This document shows, piece after piece, positions 29,650-42,430 of a stretch of 64,000 nt of DNA. The notes under the pieces were generated by a model that was not told the DNA's origin, did not search any database, and saw only the letters and a program-made list of their open reading frames with translations. Origin of the DNA: Mya arenaria (lineage: Eukaryota; Mollusca; Bivalvia; Myida; Myidae); contig NC_069130.1 of assembly GCF_026914265.1 (NCBI RefSeq), forward strand, positions 682,001 to 746,000, in the 5' to 3' direction. Position numbers and translations under genes: made by a program. Positions within the stretch are counted from its first letter, which is position 1, and each line of letters begins with the position of its first letter.

Positions 29650-31381
29650 TTATTTAGAAGGAGTTTTAAACTCAGACTTTTGAATTAAACAAAACGGCAT
29701 TAATACAATTCGTTTTGTTAAAAGGTTAACGAAATGGCACGACTAGTCAGTCTATGAAATACAATTTGATCTTTTTTCCAAAGAACTTTAATTATGGAAA
29801 ACCACGTAGTAGATTGAATAAATTGCATTTCATAAGCGACATGTATGTTTTACCATAACATGCAAATACGTAATTTAAAGTGTTTTGCTGTATCGTGATA
29901 ACATCGTCTAACAACGCTTATCGTATAGTATCTAGCAGATAACCTGTGTCATGTAAGGTTTGCTTTGGTATGGTAAATTTGACTACAGCACACAGTGTCT
30001 TTTCCTGTCTTGTCGTGACTTGACTCGTGCTTCCGAATATTGGCAAGGCTTGGAAGCATTTTCCGACAGAATCGACATATTGCAGGAATTGAGTGATTCC
30101 TCTTTCTATAAAAGAAATAAATCGTCAATAATTAATATATCACTTTCTTCACGAATGGCTAGGTGTATGTAAAGAAAACATGTTTTGGTGATTCTGACCA
30201 GCTGTTTGAAAGTTAGAAGAGTGTACGTGGACATAATATAACATTTCACGAGTGTGCACGTTGACATTTTTTACAGTACCACTTGTTTGACGTTTTTAAA
30301 GGCCCTGCATTAAAAGCATGTAAGAAGAGAATAATCTTTTTTGCATCGATAAGGCCACTTTAAAACACTTGTAAAAAATATTTACGGTATTTGGGGACGT
30401 TTTCATAACAAATTGGTTAAATGTGTATACAATGGCATGCCGTGTTTGGAAAATATTGTTTGAGTATTCTCAAAAGATAAAATTTTCTGAAAGACAAAAC
30501 GCACATTTTCGGAAAGCTTACGAGTTTGTGCAGTCGGTAGGCTGTTTTTCTAATTTATGAGCGAGTGAATAACGTAGAAATATGCCAATAATTTACCTGA
30601 TTTGTGCTCGTTTGCCCTACTTCCTGTGTGTTCGTTACCATTTGTATGTCACGTCACAAAATTGTTCACCCTAACTAAATAACTGAATATACATTTATTA
30701 ACAAAATGTTATGAGTTTCAATACTGAAAGGTGTAAATCTTTATTTTCTTATAAAAGTGACTCTTTCTAAAGTAATGATGGTAACAATTGCTGTAAAAGT
30801 TACAAATAACAAGTGCTACTTATATCAACAAATATTGTTTTTGAAAACAATTATAAGAAATTTTTTACATTATAACTCATATTTGCATTTCTTAGTCCGA
30901 GTCTTTTACTAAGTCTCAAGCGTAAGTGAATGCGGGCCTAGTTTCGGCCACAAGTTCAAAACTTAACCATAATTTTATTGGACAAATGTAGTTTATCGTG
31001 ATTACTATGAAGTTTATTTCCTTTTAAAGTCAAACATCTGTTAAGAATATAAATATTTGACAATTTATACCATTACAAAAATAATCAGCTAAGCTTAATT
31101 ATAAGGCACAGATGTTAAAAGAGAAATTTTGTGCCGAGTCTCTAAAGAGAACATCGACTCTAGTCTAGAAAGCGTGGTTTTATGTGCTATATACGATATT
31201 CGTCGAGCTGAAATAAGTTAGATTACACCAGTATAAACCAACATCCTAATCAGACAGCAACATCTAGTTTTGAGAGCGTAATAGTACTTGACTAGGCTGG
31301 TATCACGTAACTGATAGTATTGCCTTTATTAGAGGTCACCATATGTCAAAGAATCGTGGCCAATATTTAGCAGGAGGAGAT
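29650..31381 (+). promoter_or_regulatory. Gene B upstream region, conserved with gene A
   Basis: Collinear with 8740-9657, strongest from about 30750 onward (for example AACCAACATCCTAATCAGAC at 31228 and ATCTAGTTTTGAGAGCGTAA after it). AGGTCACC at 31333 recurs before gene C. No TATA box was recognised. The short frame at 29960-30172 is not supported as a gene. Confidence 0.55.
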
Positions 31382-34300
31382 ATGGAGGTAGGAGTTAATT
31401 TACTTACTTTTTCTTTTTATGAAAATAGTTGATTTTTTTGTGTTTAAATGATATTTTTTCAGCCTTAGCCATTTAAAAATACTCAAACAACAAATAATCA
31501 AACAAAGGATAAAAACACAGCCAAAATGGGGTTATTAAAATATTTATAGATTTAATTAACTATTTCCCATGTTCATTTGACTGGCCGGTTTATACGTTTG
31601 TTTGTAATTTAGTATGTAATTGTTACCATAAACATGAATTCCTCACAAATTTGATGACTTTCTTAACTTAAAAATAAGCGGCATATTGATAAAATTGCGA
31701 CATATTATTGAAAAAAGAACAGCTTTCCTAGAACTAGTTTGCGACGTGTGTTACATTATCAATATACAAAGCTAGAACTATGCATGGGGAAGTTTTCGAT
31801 GAAAACAGTGGCGTCAAAGAAATGTTTATGACAATATTGTATATTTAGAATTCCGCTCCCTTTAACGGAGGATATTATTACTGTTTTAATGCTTGATTGT
31901 TAAGCGAAGTCATGTTTTAGAATGGCGTAAGATGTTGTTTTTTTCAATAATAGTACATATTGGCACTGTTTTAATGGCTGATTGTTAAGCGAAGTCATGT
32001 TTTAAAATGGCGTAAGATGTTGTTTTTTCAATAATGGTACATATTGGCACTGTTTTAATGACTGATAACTTATGAAAGTAATTGTTTCAACACAACATAA
32101 AATTTGACAGCATTTAAGAGGAGTTCAAGTGTTACTGTGCGTGATATGGTGCTTCGCTGGAGTAACCAGGGGAGATTACAAATGTGTGTGTAACTACAGT
32201 CCTAGCGCCGAGGTCTTCCCGGATGTACGTATATAGGTTTATCTCGATATAGGGCAAAGTGCACCAATTCGACAATGATTTCTGTGTTATACTCATTTTT
32301 TAACATAACACATGAGAATGAAACAAAACACGGTCATACCTTCGCATACCAATGGCTACTAACAATCATTATACGTTTTGAAGCTGAATTGTTTGTGATA
32401 AAAAAAGGTTTGCATTCAAACGAACAAGTCGTTGGACAACATTCAAATAATTATGCTTGTGTCGAAATTTTCTAGGCTGTCCAGTCAACATTATTTTTAG
32501 GCATCTTGATGAAGCATGTTCATGCAAAAAGTAAATTGAACAAAAAAATGTGATTTACCTTTTCTTCATGTTACCGAAATGCAATATTCTTTCTTAAAAT
32601 AGAACCAACCAAAACAAAGCTACAAAACATGTTTCTTTGAATAATGTCGACAATGTTGTCATTTTCTTCTTGTTGTCACCCGACTATTATTATTTGATGA
32701 GCATTTGTTCGTTTAAATGCGGAGCTTTTTGGACTAAATTATATTATTTTTCGGTAAGAATTGCTACGAGATCAAAAACATATTTGGAAACGTATGTTAA
32801 AAGATACACGTATGTATTATGTTTGCAAAAGATGAAACCTTAAATTAAAATGCATTTTCATTCCGATTAAATTTTGTAATCTAGCGATCCCTTACCGAGT
32901 ATTTTAATATATTAATAAAAACCATATCATGAAAAACAGCTTTAAAGCATACAACAAATTTTAAATTATTCATGCAATAAGAAAAGATAATGAAATATCT
33001 ATACCTTGGTAGTCTCGCCGGGCTGGACTGGATACAAAAGGTTCGTTTTTGGTATTTGTTTTACAGTATATACTTCTATTTAATTTATTTCAATTCAATT
33101 CCATGGAGAACAGATGACTGGTCAAAGCCAGCCCCTCGGCACTCTAGCAGAGTTTGACTGTAAGCCTCAGGGTCCGGACACAGGAATGATGAACTGGTTG
33201 GCAATAGATTTTCAGCAACAGGTTATTATCCAGCTTTAATGACAGCAATTATGATATTTTATCATTAGAACGTTCTACAGAAAATAGAAAACCCCGAAGT
33301 TTAGAAGCAATAGCACAGCTCAAATGATACCTTCTTTACTCTGTTTGACGTAATAAAAAAACTATTATGAATAGTGGATGTAATTATGTGATGACCAATG
33401 AGTATTGAACTTCACCCAAATGTCAGTGGCCCGGCACGCTTCCTTGTTAATGTCGTCTGGTTATTGTGCAATTTCGAAAGAATGTTTTATGTGCTGCTTG
33501 CCACACGTAGAAATAGCTGACGTTCTACAAACAACAGAAGCACATAAACAACGTTTTACAACAAATAGTAATCGAGCAAGCATTTAATGCAAATGTTTGA
33601 ATAATACACGATTCTCATTGGTCCGCAAATAATCACATTCAAATGTTTAAAATATTATAGGAATCGATCAGGCACATCTGTTAAACATTAATTGATTGGT
33701 GTCGGGGTAGAACTTCCGTTTTACAGAAAAGTTTTGGCCTAAGCGTAACACAATGGAGATCGATTAATCAAAACATATAACATAGCGCTCAATTTCAAGG
33801 AAAAAAAAGTTCATTAAAAATCACAACAACCTTGATGTGCACGGAATGTGCATTTATTATTTTGTTGTTGCTTAAATGGCATCATTAGGTCAGGCTAGTT
33901 ATAAAAAGGTTACATACTATTGACATTCCGTGCACAGCAAATTTGTAAAGAACATTGAATTATTTTCTTTTAAGTCAATTTTTTTCTTCTCGAATTTGAC
34001 CGCACCTGCTCCATCATATTCGTTAATATTACGGATCGATTCTCCATCTTACGGTTGTACTACTGAACTGCCTTTAATATTTTTAACAAATACGTTCACT
34101 TATAATAACTAACTGATTTAAGTTAACAATTGATATCTTGCTACAAAAAATGAAGAATTATGGAATTTTATCTGTTCATAATCTAGAACAATATTATTAG
34201 TCACTATTATGTAATTATATAAAGATATGAAGCAATTATCATAGCACTAAAAGTCTTATACTCAGGTCTAGGCTGTTTTATCTTTACATCACTAATTCCC

Positions 34301-34383
34301 ATTATTTTAGCGGGGTTTCGTGGCAAACAGCTCTGACACACAGCTGCAAACGTGTCCCGGGAATCCCCCCACAGCCGACCTCA
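31382..34383 (+). CDS. Gene B exons 1-4: signal peptide and SH3b-like domain
   Basis: Exon 2 encodes HLRGVQVLLCVIWCFAGVTR, a clear signal-peptide core, then GDYKCVCNYSPSAEVFPD. Exon 3 encodes MTGQSQPLGTLAEFDCKPQ and ends AIDFQQQ; exon 4 gives RGFVANSSDTQLQTCPG. Compared with gene A the changes are few and conservative, and the four cysteines and NSS sequon are kept. The SH3b reading is inference. Confidence 0.76.
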
Positions 34384-37300
34384 GTAGGTTAACATTAATT
34401 TTTTGATTTTATCAAAAAGACTGCCAAACAACTGATGTCATAGTTTTAAAGAACAGAAATGATAATGAATTTCATACTGTTTATACGTCAGAGTGGTAAC
34501 AGTTGATTTTATCCATATACGTTTTATGTTATAGTTACAACTAGTTCACCGACCGAAATTATGATGAATTCATCAACTGAAATGCCAACTGAAATTATGA
34601 CTTCATATACTGAAAAGACAACTGAAATGATGACATCATCTACTAAAATGCCAACTGAAATGATGACGTCATCTACTGAAAAGACAACTGAAATGATGAC
34701 ATCATCTACTGAAAAGACAACTGAAATGATGACATCATCTACTGAAATGACGACGCAAATGCCGACGACAATGGAAACGACAACAATAAAGATGACGTCT
34801 ACAACAAAAACGATGACAGCGCCCACAACAACTACGCCACAAACCACTGAATCATCAACTGTACCTACAACCACCATGGCTAAATCGACACAAACCTCAA
34901 CTATGTCAACAACCGCAATGCCATCGTTTACTACTACATCTGCCTCCATGACAACTACACAGTCGCAAATGTCTACAACACCTGTCCCTGGAAGCAAGTA
35001 TAATTTTCGTACTTATCTTAATCAGGTGGGGGGGGGGCGTAGTTTCGTTTCCTACCCCTGTTTATGTTCAATGATACTTTGCTCAGTTGTATGTAGCATA
35101 TGGTAAAACAGTATCACGTTCTTGATTTCCATAAGATGTTCAAATAATAAAATGTTACCATGCCTACATATAGCAGTCTTATTGTGTATGGTTTCTTGAC
35201 TTTCATTAACGTTTACATTTGTAACTTAATCCGAGTTTATGCTGGAGTGAAATTGGAAAATCGTGTCTGTCCTTAATATATGTGTTGTTTAGAAAACAAA
35301 AGACATTCTTTAAAAAACCCCAACAGTCTTAAGAAAGTCTTTTTTATTTGTAGCTGAGTACGGCTGCTCTCAGCGATATTACCAGTTTGCAGCACATGAC
35401 GACGGCGTCCTATTCACGGTGGACAAGACCTGCTTTGAGCTTGTCCCCACACGTCACTCGTGGGCGCTAGCGGAGAACGACTGCAGAAACCGAGGAGGAC
35501 ATCTTGCTACCATCGACAGTGCTATGAAACAAAGCGCCATCTATCAGGTGGTGAAAACGTACCAAGGCTCTAATGTCTGGATTGGTCTGCATGATATCAA
35601 CGTTGAGGAAAACTTTGAATGGACGTCAGGTATGTATTACAAGAACTACAAGAACTGCATTTTGATTTATGTGTATGAATAAATTTTTAATTTCCTTTAA
35701 CTACTGACCGTTATCGATTAAATGTTCGCGTAAGTATGGCGTAAGAACTGTTTTTTGAGTGATATGTTTGAATAAATTTGTACTTTCCTTTACAAATGTT
35801 TCATTATGTTGATTGGTCATAACACGCTTTAAGGAAAGAACGGAACGCATACACGTGGTTGAAAATCTGACGTAGTGAATATTTCCATATAACATCAATA
35901 CTATTATTGAAACTGAAGATATTTACGACAAAGAGGAGTTGCCAAGTTTTGTCGATGACATAGAATTATTTATACCATAGAAAATAACATCGAGCAAATC
36001 ATAAATACCACATTGTTTTGAAAAATACACCATACTGGTTAAAATACTGATTTCTGGTGTTAATCTTGGTTGAATATGTAGCTGGTATGTTTATCTCAAT
36101 AAAGTTATCGAACATGCTTCTAAACAATCCTTTCTTTGGCAACGCTCGATCATTAAATCCCTACTGGACGAATATAAATGTTAATGCTTTCAAAACGATT
36201 TTGTGATTAAATGTTAGCCAAAATATGACGTTTGCGTTGGCCTTATGCATAAGGTGCTGCCTTTAAAAAACTGGTCCTAGAACTACTAAAGAACGGGCAC
36301 ATTTTCCACTTCAGATTGTATGTCCTCGGGGTCTATTTGTGGAGCTTTTATGTTTGTGTCTCTCATTTAGTATCGGCCATTATCATGCCTCTCAATAGTG
36401 TTTATATTTGATTGTCTGACTGCAGGATTAGTACCTGTATCTTTCATTTAATTATATTTATGTATATATGTAATATCGGACATACTAGACATGTTTTTGT
36501 TTTTCACAATTTGTTTAACGGAAAACACCACACATTTGTCCCTATAGTTTTCATTGTCTTATAAACAAACTTACAATGCTGGTATCTTGTATAATATACT
36601 AAGAAAACAATAGACAATGAAGGGACAAACAGTAATAGTGGAATAATAATGAAAAATGACTACAGACAAATCAATGATCCAAATGATAATAATAGTATGC
36701 TTTGATCTTATATAGGTGAAGTGGTGAATTACACACACTGGTACCCTGGACGCAAGAACGTCTTTCTCCACTTTAGTCAGGACTGTGTTTCCGTATGGCT
36801 GGGTACCCACCTTGGTCGTTGGGAGGATGAATCGTGTTCGCAAACCCACGCCTACCTGTGCGAGTTCCGTATGTCGATACTTAAATAGATATAAAAACTT
36901 TTCGATGAACATGGTACAACTTGTATTATGTATAAAAATATCATATAAATATAGCTGTTTGCGTCAGTGTATGGGATGGTCTTGTCTAATTCAAATATTT
37001 TTTTCTCTAAATTATAATTGTTGTGTTGTATCTATTCTGTTGAAATAAGACGAATTCAATAAATAGAGAATACTACGTAATTGGTCATTCGTATTTATGA
37101 AACCAGCGTTGTAGTATTAAAAATCAATCCTTAGTATGATTTCATCAATATAAGTAAACTAGTTTACATAGGGCGTATTGAATGAACACGAATGTGATTT
37201 TTTATTTATATCATATATACGTACTTGTTATGATACACGTTATGTCTGTAATATATATAATTGTGTTATTTCATGATGGGGGTGTCATTTATTAAATAAA

Positions 37301-39259
37301 ACAAACATATTTATGTGGAGTCTAATCTTTTACTGTATTAAATAACTGTGTATTACTTAGGATACTATCAAGTGTAAGGTACTGTACCGATAAATTTCAT
37401 ATGAACGTTTGCAAACAATACGTGGTGGTTTGTTGCTTTACAAAGTATGGGTCCTTCGAAGTTCAAATATTCGACGGTGGTAAACCTTTAAAAGGATTTG
37501 TACTTCTTACTGGTTCGTATCTTGTACAATGCTCATACTTGTTTTCTCTTACAGCGGGTGTGCCATCGAGTCAGACGTACACAACATCTGCACCCGGATC
37601 GGACGGTACGTGACCAAAACGATCACGTTTTTTCCATTAAATTGCATTATTTGTATATTGAAACGTTTAGTGATACGGAATTTACCTATTCATCGCATTT
37701 AGAGCACGAGCAGATATCTTAAAACTTTAAAACTTCCTATCAATATAAGGCATGTACACACTAAAGTACATTATTGTTTTTTTTTCAAAGAAAACACTCT
37801 TACAAAACCATGTTCCCAGAGACGCACACCTTACATAAAACGTTAAGGTTTACAATAACGTCCAGTATAATGCCTGGCTCAAATTTCTCAAAATTTCTTA
37901 AGCTTAACAGGTTTAAGAAGCTTTTTTCAATCAGCCAAAATACATACTTAAATTGATTTGTTTTAAAAGAAAAATTGTTTATTGTGATTATCATGAAGAT
38001 AATTCCTATCTCAGGTATCAAAACCATTAAAAAGGAAAAAAAAAATACGCAAATTATTGAAAAACGATTGACAAACGCTTAGCTTAATCGTGTTTTAAGG
38101 GACTTAAGAAGTTTCGAGAGGTTTTGGTCAGGGGACTGCAGTAACTGTTCTTGTAATAGTAGTGTACATCATTTATTTTACATATAAATAATCAGAAAGA
38201 AAACTGATACCAATTCATATGGGTTCACAAGTCATCAACGTTTGACATTATTGCAAATGGCTAGAAGGAATAACAATCTAATTTATACATCTGATACGTT
38301 TTAATTTCACTGGAAGGGTTTACCAGAAAATGTACTGCAGCGGACAAGTATTAAATAATATACATGTACAATTTGTTTTATATCTTAATGGAAAGTTATA
38401 GCAAAAATTTATTTTCTAGGAAACACACATCTCTGTTCACCTCAAGTACGGAACCTTGCTCAACGCTATGGTACTGCACTTGTCCAGCACGACAAGAGCT
38501 GCTATGAACTGCTGCACAACCAGGTAGATTTAGTTTTACTATGTTTTTATTTTAGCTCGTTTGTTTAGGCAGCTTAAGCTGAAAGGAATTTATCTCCATG
38601 CCTGTTCACCTTTTGAAAGGGATAAAGAACCTGTCCACTCGACACTCCCTAGCCTCAAAAGTATGTAACATGGCGAGTGACTTTCTAAAAATGTTTATTT
38701 TGGAACTACGCTGATTAGGCGCATAGCGTAGTGAGAGCGCACTCGCTATTTACTTAGGTGATCCGGGTTTGCTTCCCGGTAATGGCGCATGTGGATTTTG
38801 TTGGTGGTCACCAAGCCGAACAATCTTTAATTCCCCCGAGTTCTCTGGTTTCATCGACAACACAAAATCACACTCTCGTGTTTCAGCTTGCAAATGAGAA
38901 GGACACAGCATTGTATTGCTAATATGACAATAAACTATTAAGTGTAACTTTCCTTTGAATTTAGGTAACATGGGGTCATGCTGAGCAACTGTGTAAACAG
39001 GCAGGCGGGCACCTAGCCAATATTGGTGATGCATCTGAGCAAGCTTACATACAGGACTTCATGATGAAGCACAATCCAAACAGAGCTGTCTGGATCGGAC
39101 TTAATGATCACTACACAGAAGGACAGTTCCACTGGACTAACGGTAGGTACAACGTTCATCATCATTATCATCATTATCATTATCATCATTATCATCATGA
39201 TCCTCCTTCTCCTCCTCCTCCTCCTTTTCCTCATCATCATCATAACCACCACCACCACC

Positions 39260-39291
<32 letters not shown>

Positions 39292-40729
39292 CACCATTAT
39301 AATCCTAATCATCAATCAACACCACCACCACATTGCTTTAGTAAATACAGGCGAAAAATGAGATAGAGAATATTCGTCATATCATTGACTGGACATTGAT
39401 CTGAGCAAGTAAAGGAGTCTTGTTCGTCCTTAATTCTTTCCCTTGTGTAGATGCGTTTCTGGACACTCACGCTCGGGCGAGGCCCATTCAGCAAGTTTGT
39501 ATTCCTCCTGGTTCATTTCGCACAAAACTACAATAATTCATTTGGCCTGGAATGTACATGTCACTACAACTTCTTCATGATAAGGTATGGCTACAGGGTT
39601 CGTCTCTGATGTCTTTATGGTACAATTCATCAAGCTTATCAAGGCGTTTGCTCACAGGTGCCGCGGTGACATACACCAATTGGATAGCCGGACATCAGGA
39701 TAACTTTGTAAACCACAACATAGAGGACTGCGTTGCCTTAATACCTTACAAGAACGGCACGTGGGACGACATCTCTTGTGGGAGACAAGGATTCTTCGGG
39801 GACTCGGGAGAGACCCATCTTGGATTCTGCGAATACCGTTAGTATTGTATTGTTCACTATTGGTGGAAATATATTTGTAAGTTAAATACTGATCGGTGCA
39901 TACAAAACGCTATAAATATGAGTGCCGACGTTTACCCAATGAGATATTGTTTAGATTTTAAATTATTTCAAATATCCTAGAGATTCAGATATATGCCATA
40001 TATTTAAGGCACTCAATTATAAATGCTTCTGTAATCCACTTCTTGCACTCTTAAGTTGATACCATAATCAGTGCTTAAGCTGATAATTGCAAAATAAACA
40101 GACAAGCAAACAAACATAAAATATACTCTAACCAAATTTAAATAGCCAGAAATTGAAAAACCCCTGTACCTTATTTGTATGTAAAATCTAGTGACTAAAT
40201 ATGATCGGATTTGTTTCATTTTGGAAGTTTGTTTGGCGGCTTACAGAGTATGATACCTTTGTTATAAGTGGGCAAAACATGACCAATATAAAAAACAATA
40301 TAAAAATAGCAAACACGAAAATACTATTTAGAAAAACGAAATTATATATACAGCTTATTATGAGTTGACTATTGTTCACCAAACTGGTATGCTTAAATCG
40401 TTGGTATAACTGTTCATTGACCGTTTAAATGCGGTAATCCAGAAATTCATGGATGAGGAAAATCATTGATATATGTTTTTACTCCGAGTGTTTTGTTTTG
40501 TTTGTTTGTCCACTTCTAGATTGGCCTTACCTTTAGGATAACGAGTCAACTAAATTCAAATCCGTGTCTAATTATATTTAAAAGGAAGAAATTGGTGTTT
40601 AATGTATAATTTTACAACATTGTTATGTTAACACAAGACCTAAGCTTGAGACACTGATGAAATGACAGTGCATTGTTGTATATTACAGCTGTCATGGCGG
40701 GAGTTGCAGGAGCAGTACTGGTTGGATAA
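31382..40729 (+). CDS. Gene B: secreted SH3b-like/mucin/dual C-type lectin protein
   Basis: Predicted exons: 31382-31387, 32111-32224, 33114-33221, 34311-34383, 34535-34993, 35354-35629, 36716-36868, 37555-37605, 38420-38523, 38965-39142, 39658-39837, 40689-40729. Total 1743 nt, 580 residues, same phases as gene A. Residue map: signal peptide about 1-22, SH3b-like 23-95, Thr-rich 101-253, lectin domain 1 to 396, linker to 413, lectin domain 2 to 567, tail. Intron 5 again requires a GC donor (34994). An in-frame ATG 13 codons upstream (31343) is open here, giving MSKNRGQYLAGGD before the chosen Met; I keep the downstream start because copy A has a stop in that extension. The gene is longer than A and C only because exon 5 has extra repeats. 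Confidence 0.83.
34535..34993 (+). CDS. Gene B exon 5: expanded Thr/Ser-rich stalk
   Basis: 459 nt, phase 1-1, about 153 residues. Its first half is a tandem 33-bp repeat encoding units like TEMMTSSTEKT (about five copies with variants), explaining the extra length relative to A (324 nt) and C (321 nt). The second half (TMTAPTTTTPQ ... STTPVPG) matches A. Exon end GGAA|GCAAGT as in A. Antisense frame 34524-34997 is a shadow. Confidence 0.82.
35354..36868 (+). CDS. Gene B exons 6-7: C-type lectin domain 1
   Basis: Exons 35354-35629 and 36716-36868. Motifs: GCSQRYYQFAAHDDG, CFELVPTRHSW, WIGLHDINVEENFEW, NYTHWYPGRKN, QDCVSVWLGTHLGRWEDESC, LCEF. From Asp-Lys-Thr-Cys to the exon end the predicted protein of exon 6 is identical to gene C. 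Non-classical WYPG and WED replace the Ca2+/sugar motifs. Confidence 0.9.
36330..36450 (+). repeat. Dispersed repeat in gene B intron 6
   Basis: Contains TTTATGTTTGTGTCTCTC, a TCGGCC core once, GTTTATATTTGATTGTCTGA and CTGCAGGATTAG. It is the unexpanded counterpart of 20370-20640 (A) and 51050-51190 (C). Confidence 0.75.
37555..37605 (+). CDS. Gene B exon 8: interdomain linker
   Basis: 51 nt, phase 1-1, encodes GVPSSQTYTTSAPGSD. Identical in gene C. Confidence 0.8.
38420..39837 (+). CDS. Gene B exons 9-11: C-type lectin domain 2
   Basis: Exons 38420-38523, 38965-39142 and 39658-39837. Motifs: CSPQVRNLAQRYG, CYELLHNQ, AEQLCKQAGGHLANI, VWIGLNDHYTEGQFHWTNG, TNWIAGHQDNF, EDCVALIPYKNGTWDDISC, GFCEY. 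The exon 10 donor is GTAGGT. HQD/WDD replace EPN/WND as in A. Exon 11 again has CGT TAG across its donor (39837-39842). Confidence 0.91.
38700..38935 (+). mobile_element. tRNA-derived SINE, gene B intron 9
   Basis: Counterpart of the gene A element. A-box-like TAGCGTAGTGA at 38724-38734 and a decayed B-box (GGGTTTGCTTCC near 38765), then GGTGGTCACCAAGCCGAACAA and CACACTCTCGTG. Almost identical to the gene C copy. The minus-strand frame 38750-39034 lies on it. Confidence 0.75.
39155..39325. repeat. Compound trinucleotide microsatellite
   Basis: ATC/ATT units, then TCC, then CAC, CAA and CAC runs, starting shortly after the exon 10 donor of gene B. Same compound order in gene C; gene A has only the ATC part, much longer. 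Confidence 0.95.
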
Positions 40730-40762
40730 ACAGGATCGTTTAAAATATTGATGCGAAATAAA
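40689..40762 (+). CDS. Gene B exon 12: hydrophobic C-terminus and polyadenylation signal
   Basis: Coding part 40689-40729 encodes PVMAGVAGAVLVG and TAA; AATAAA at 40757-40762. The acceptor TATTACAG and the exon match gene A apart from Ile to Met and synonymous changes. Confidence 0.76.
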
Positions 40763-40769
40763 GACCAAA

Positions 40770-42430
40770 CATGTCTGTCTTGTAGTGCACTTATATAAAT
40801 AACATCATGATGTTACAGAATTTCTGTAAAGCTGATTATAGTCGTTAAAACGGTATACAATTCTAGCTGATTTCATAGAATAGTTTAACTTTCGAAAACC
40901 CGGATGTAACGCCCTTTAAACTTTCTGATTTTCGTTGGAGAAATGGTTATCCTATTTGTAAACGTTTTCTTAAAGCTCGAACATTTGTTTTCATGCTATA
41001 ACATCAGAAACGAGAACAATGCTCGAACCAAATTCGATGTTAAATCATCTAGTTCATATCTTATCATTGGCTGAGCTTGTAATACCTATTTCCCAGAACA
41101 TTATCAAAGCAATTAACTTATTTCAACATAAATATTTCCCATCATAAATAATCTGAAAACTTCCAACAACGAATCGTGATCTGCACTCTGCAGCTTTAAA
41201 CCGATTCCTTAACACACGAATGGAAATTATCTATGACAGTAAGCTTGATTGAATACGATGAATCTTGAAAACTGTTTTTTATCCACATCTTGTGTACTTT
41301 TTGCCCTTTCAGATTTATCATTACGTAAAATGCTTTGAACGTATATAATGAATATTTGGAACATAAATGCATTGATCATAGTGTCTTGATGAGTATAAGT
41401 ATAATCTTAAACTAGAGTAAATAAAAAAAACTTGCAAAAAATAATATTGGAGAATACTTTCTCTACAAGCCGTCGTAGGAGTAACAGCTACACCATTGGC
41501 GATCATAACTGTGCCTTATGGTGTTCCATGGATAACCGGGTAGCAACGGGGTATGAACAAGGAGATAATGAACAAAACGATAAATAAACTACCAATAAAT
41601 ATCTGACAAAAAGCATAAGGTTTACAGAAATTTCGTCACTCGTGAAAATAATTTTTTCTATGAAACTTTTGAAAAAGATAACGATCTTACATTTGAATCA
41701 ACACATATCCTGTATGTTTTTTTTTATTCCCGCCTGTCACAGGAACATTTCGATAATTCATGAACTTGGCAATCAATGAAACGTGTTATCACCAGTGGAT
41801 ATTTTTTTCTCTCAGTTTTTGTTTTCTTTTGATCGACACAGACACATTCAGAATAAAATATGTCATCATTATTGTCTTGCGGATCTTCTACAATTTATTT
41901 TAAAAAATCATTATAAAATTGTTTTAAATCGTCAGTCTTTCAAATTAAACAGGACAATAATCTGAGCAGAAATATCATCAGTATGAAAATTACCGGACAT
42001 TGGAAATAAAATGCAATCGAATATGAGTGATGATCCCAACCAGGTAGTATGGATATGTATATTAGTATCCAGGTGTTGTGATATAGGATAGCAGTACTCA
42101 TTTTCAATTGGGTTATTAGTTGTTGAAGAGACAGCAGAGGTGAGGAAGTATTGTGAGATACAATGGAGTTTAGACGAATAACTAACCATTTTAGTTACAA
42201 TACTGCTTTGTTCCTTTACGTGATAATTACAAATTGAAAAATAAAAGCATCATCATAGCCAACATCAACTTTCAAACAATGAAAAGCTAAGTAAAAAAAA
42301 CTACAGCATATAAACTGAAAAAGTGATTTTAAGTACTCAACGACTGGATATAAACATCACAGGCAAACGATTGAATTTAGCCGAGCTAACAGTGCTAGCT
42401 CTTCCATCCTTTTGAGATCTACCCTCAAAG
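40770..42430. repeat. Gene B 3' flank, duplicated with gene C
   Basis: Collinear with 55565-56930 (for example AGACCAAACATGTCTGTCTT just after the AATAAA and GAAGAGACAGCAGAG near 42125/56580). It includes a decayed arm of the foldback family near 41630-41720 (GTCACTCGTGAAAAT ... ACGATCTTACATTTG). Small frames here are not conserved in gene C. Confidence 0.75.

Noticed and set aside
36571..36912. Minus-strand frames at 36571-36912, 51409-51609 and 20512-20931
   Set aside because: Antisense to lectin exon 7 and its flank; similarity among them reflects the conserved exon on the plus strand.
37401..37722. Frames near exon 8 of B (and 52098-52419 in C) conserved between copies
   Set aside because: Their conservation comes from the near-identical B/C tract; only the 51-nt exon 8 inside is supported by phase and by gene A.
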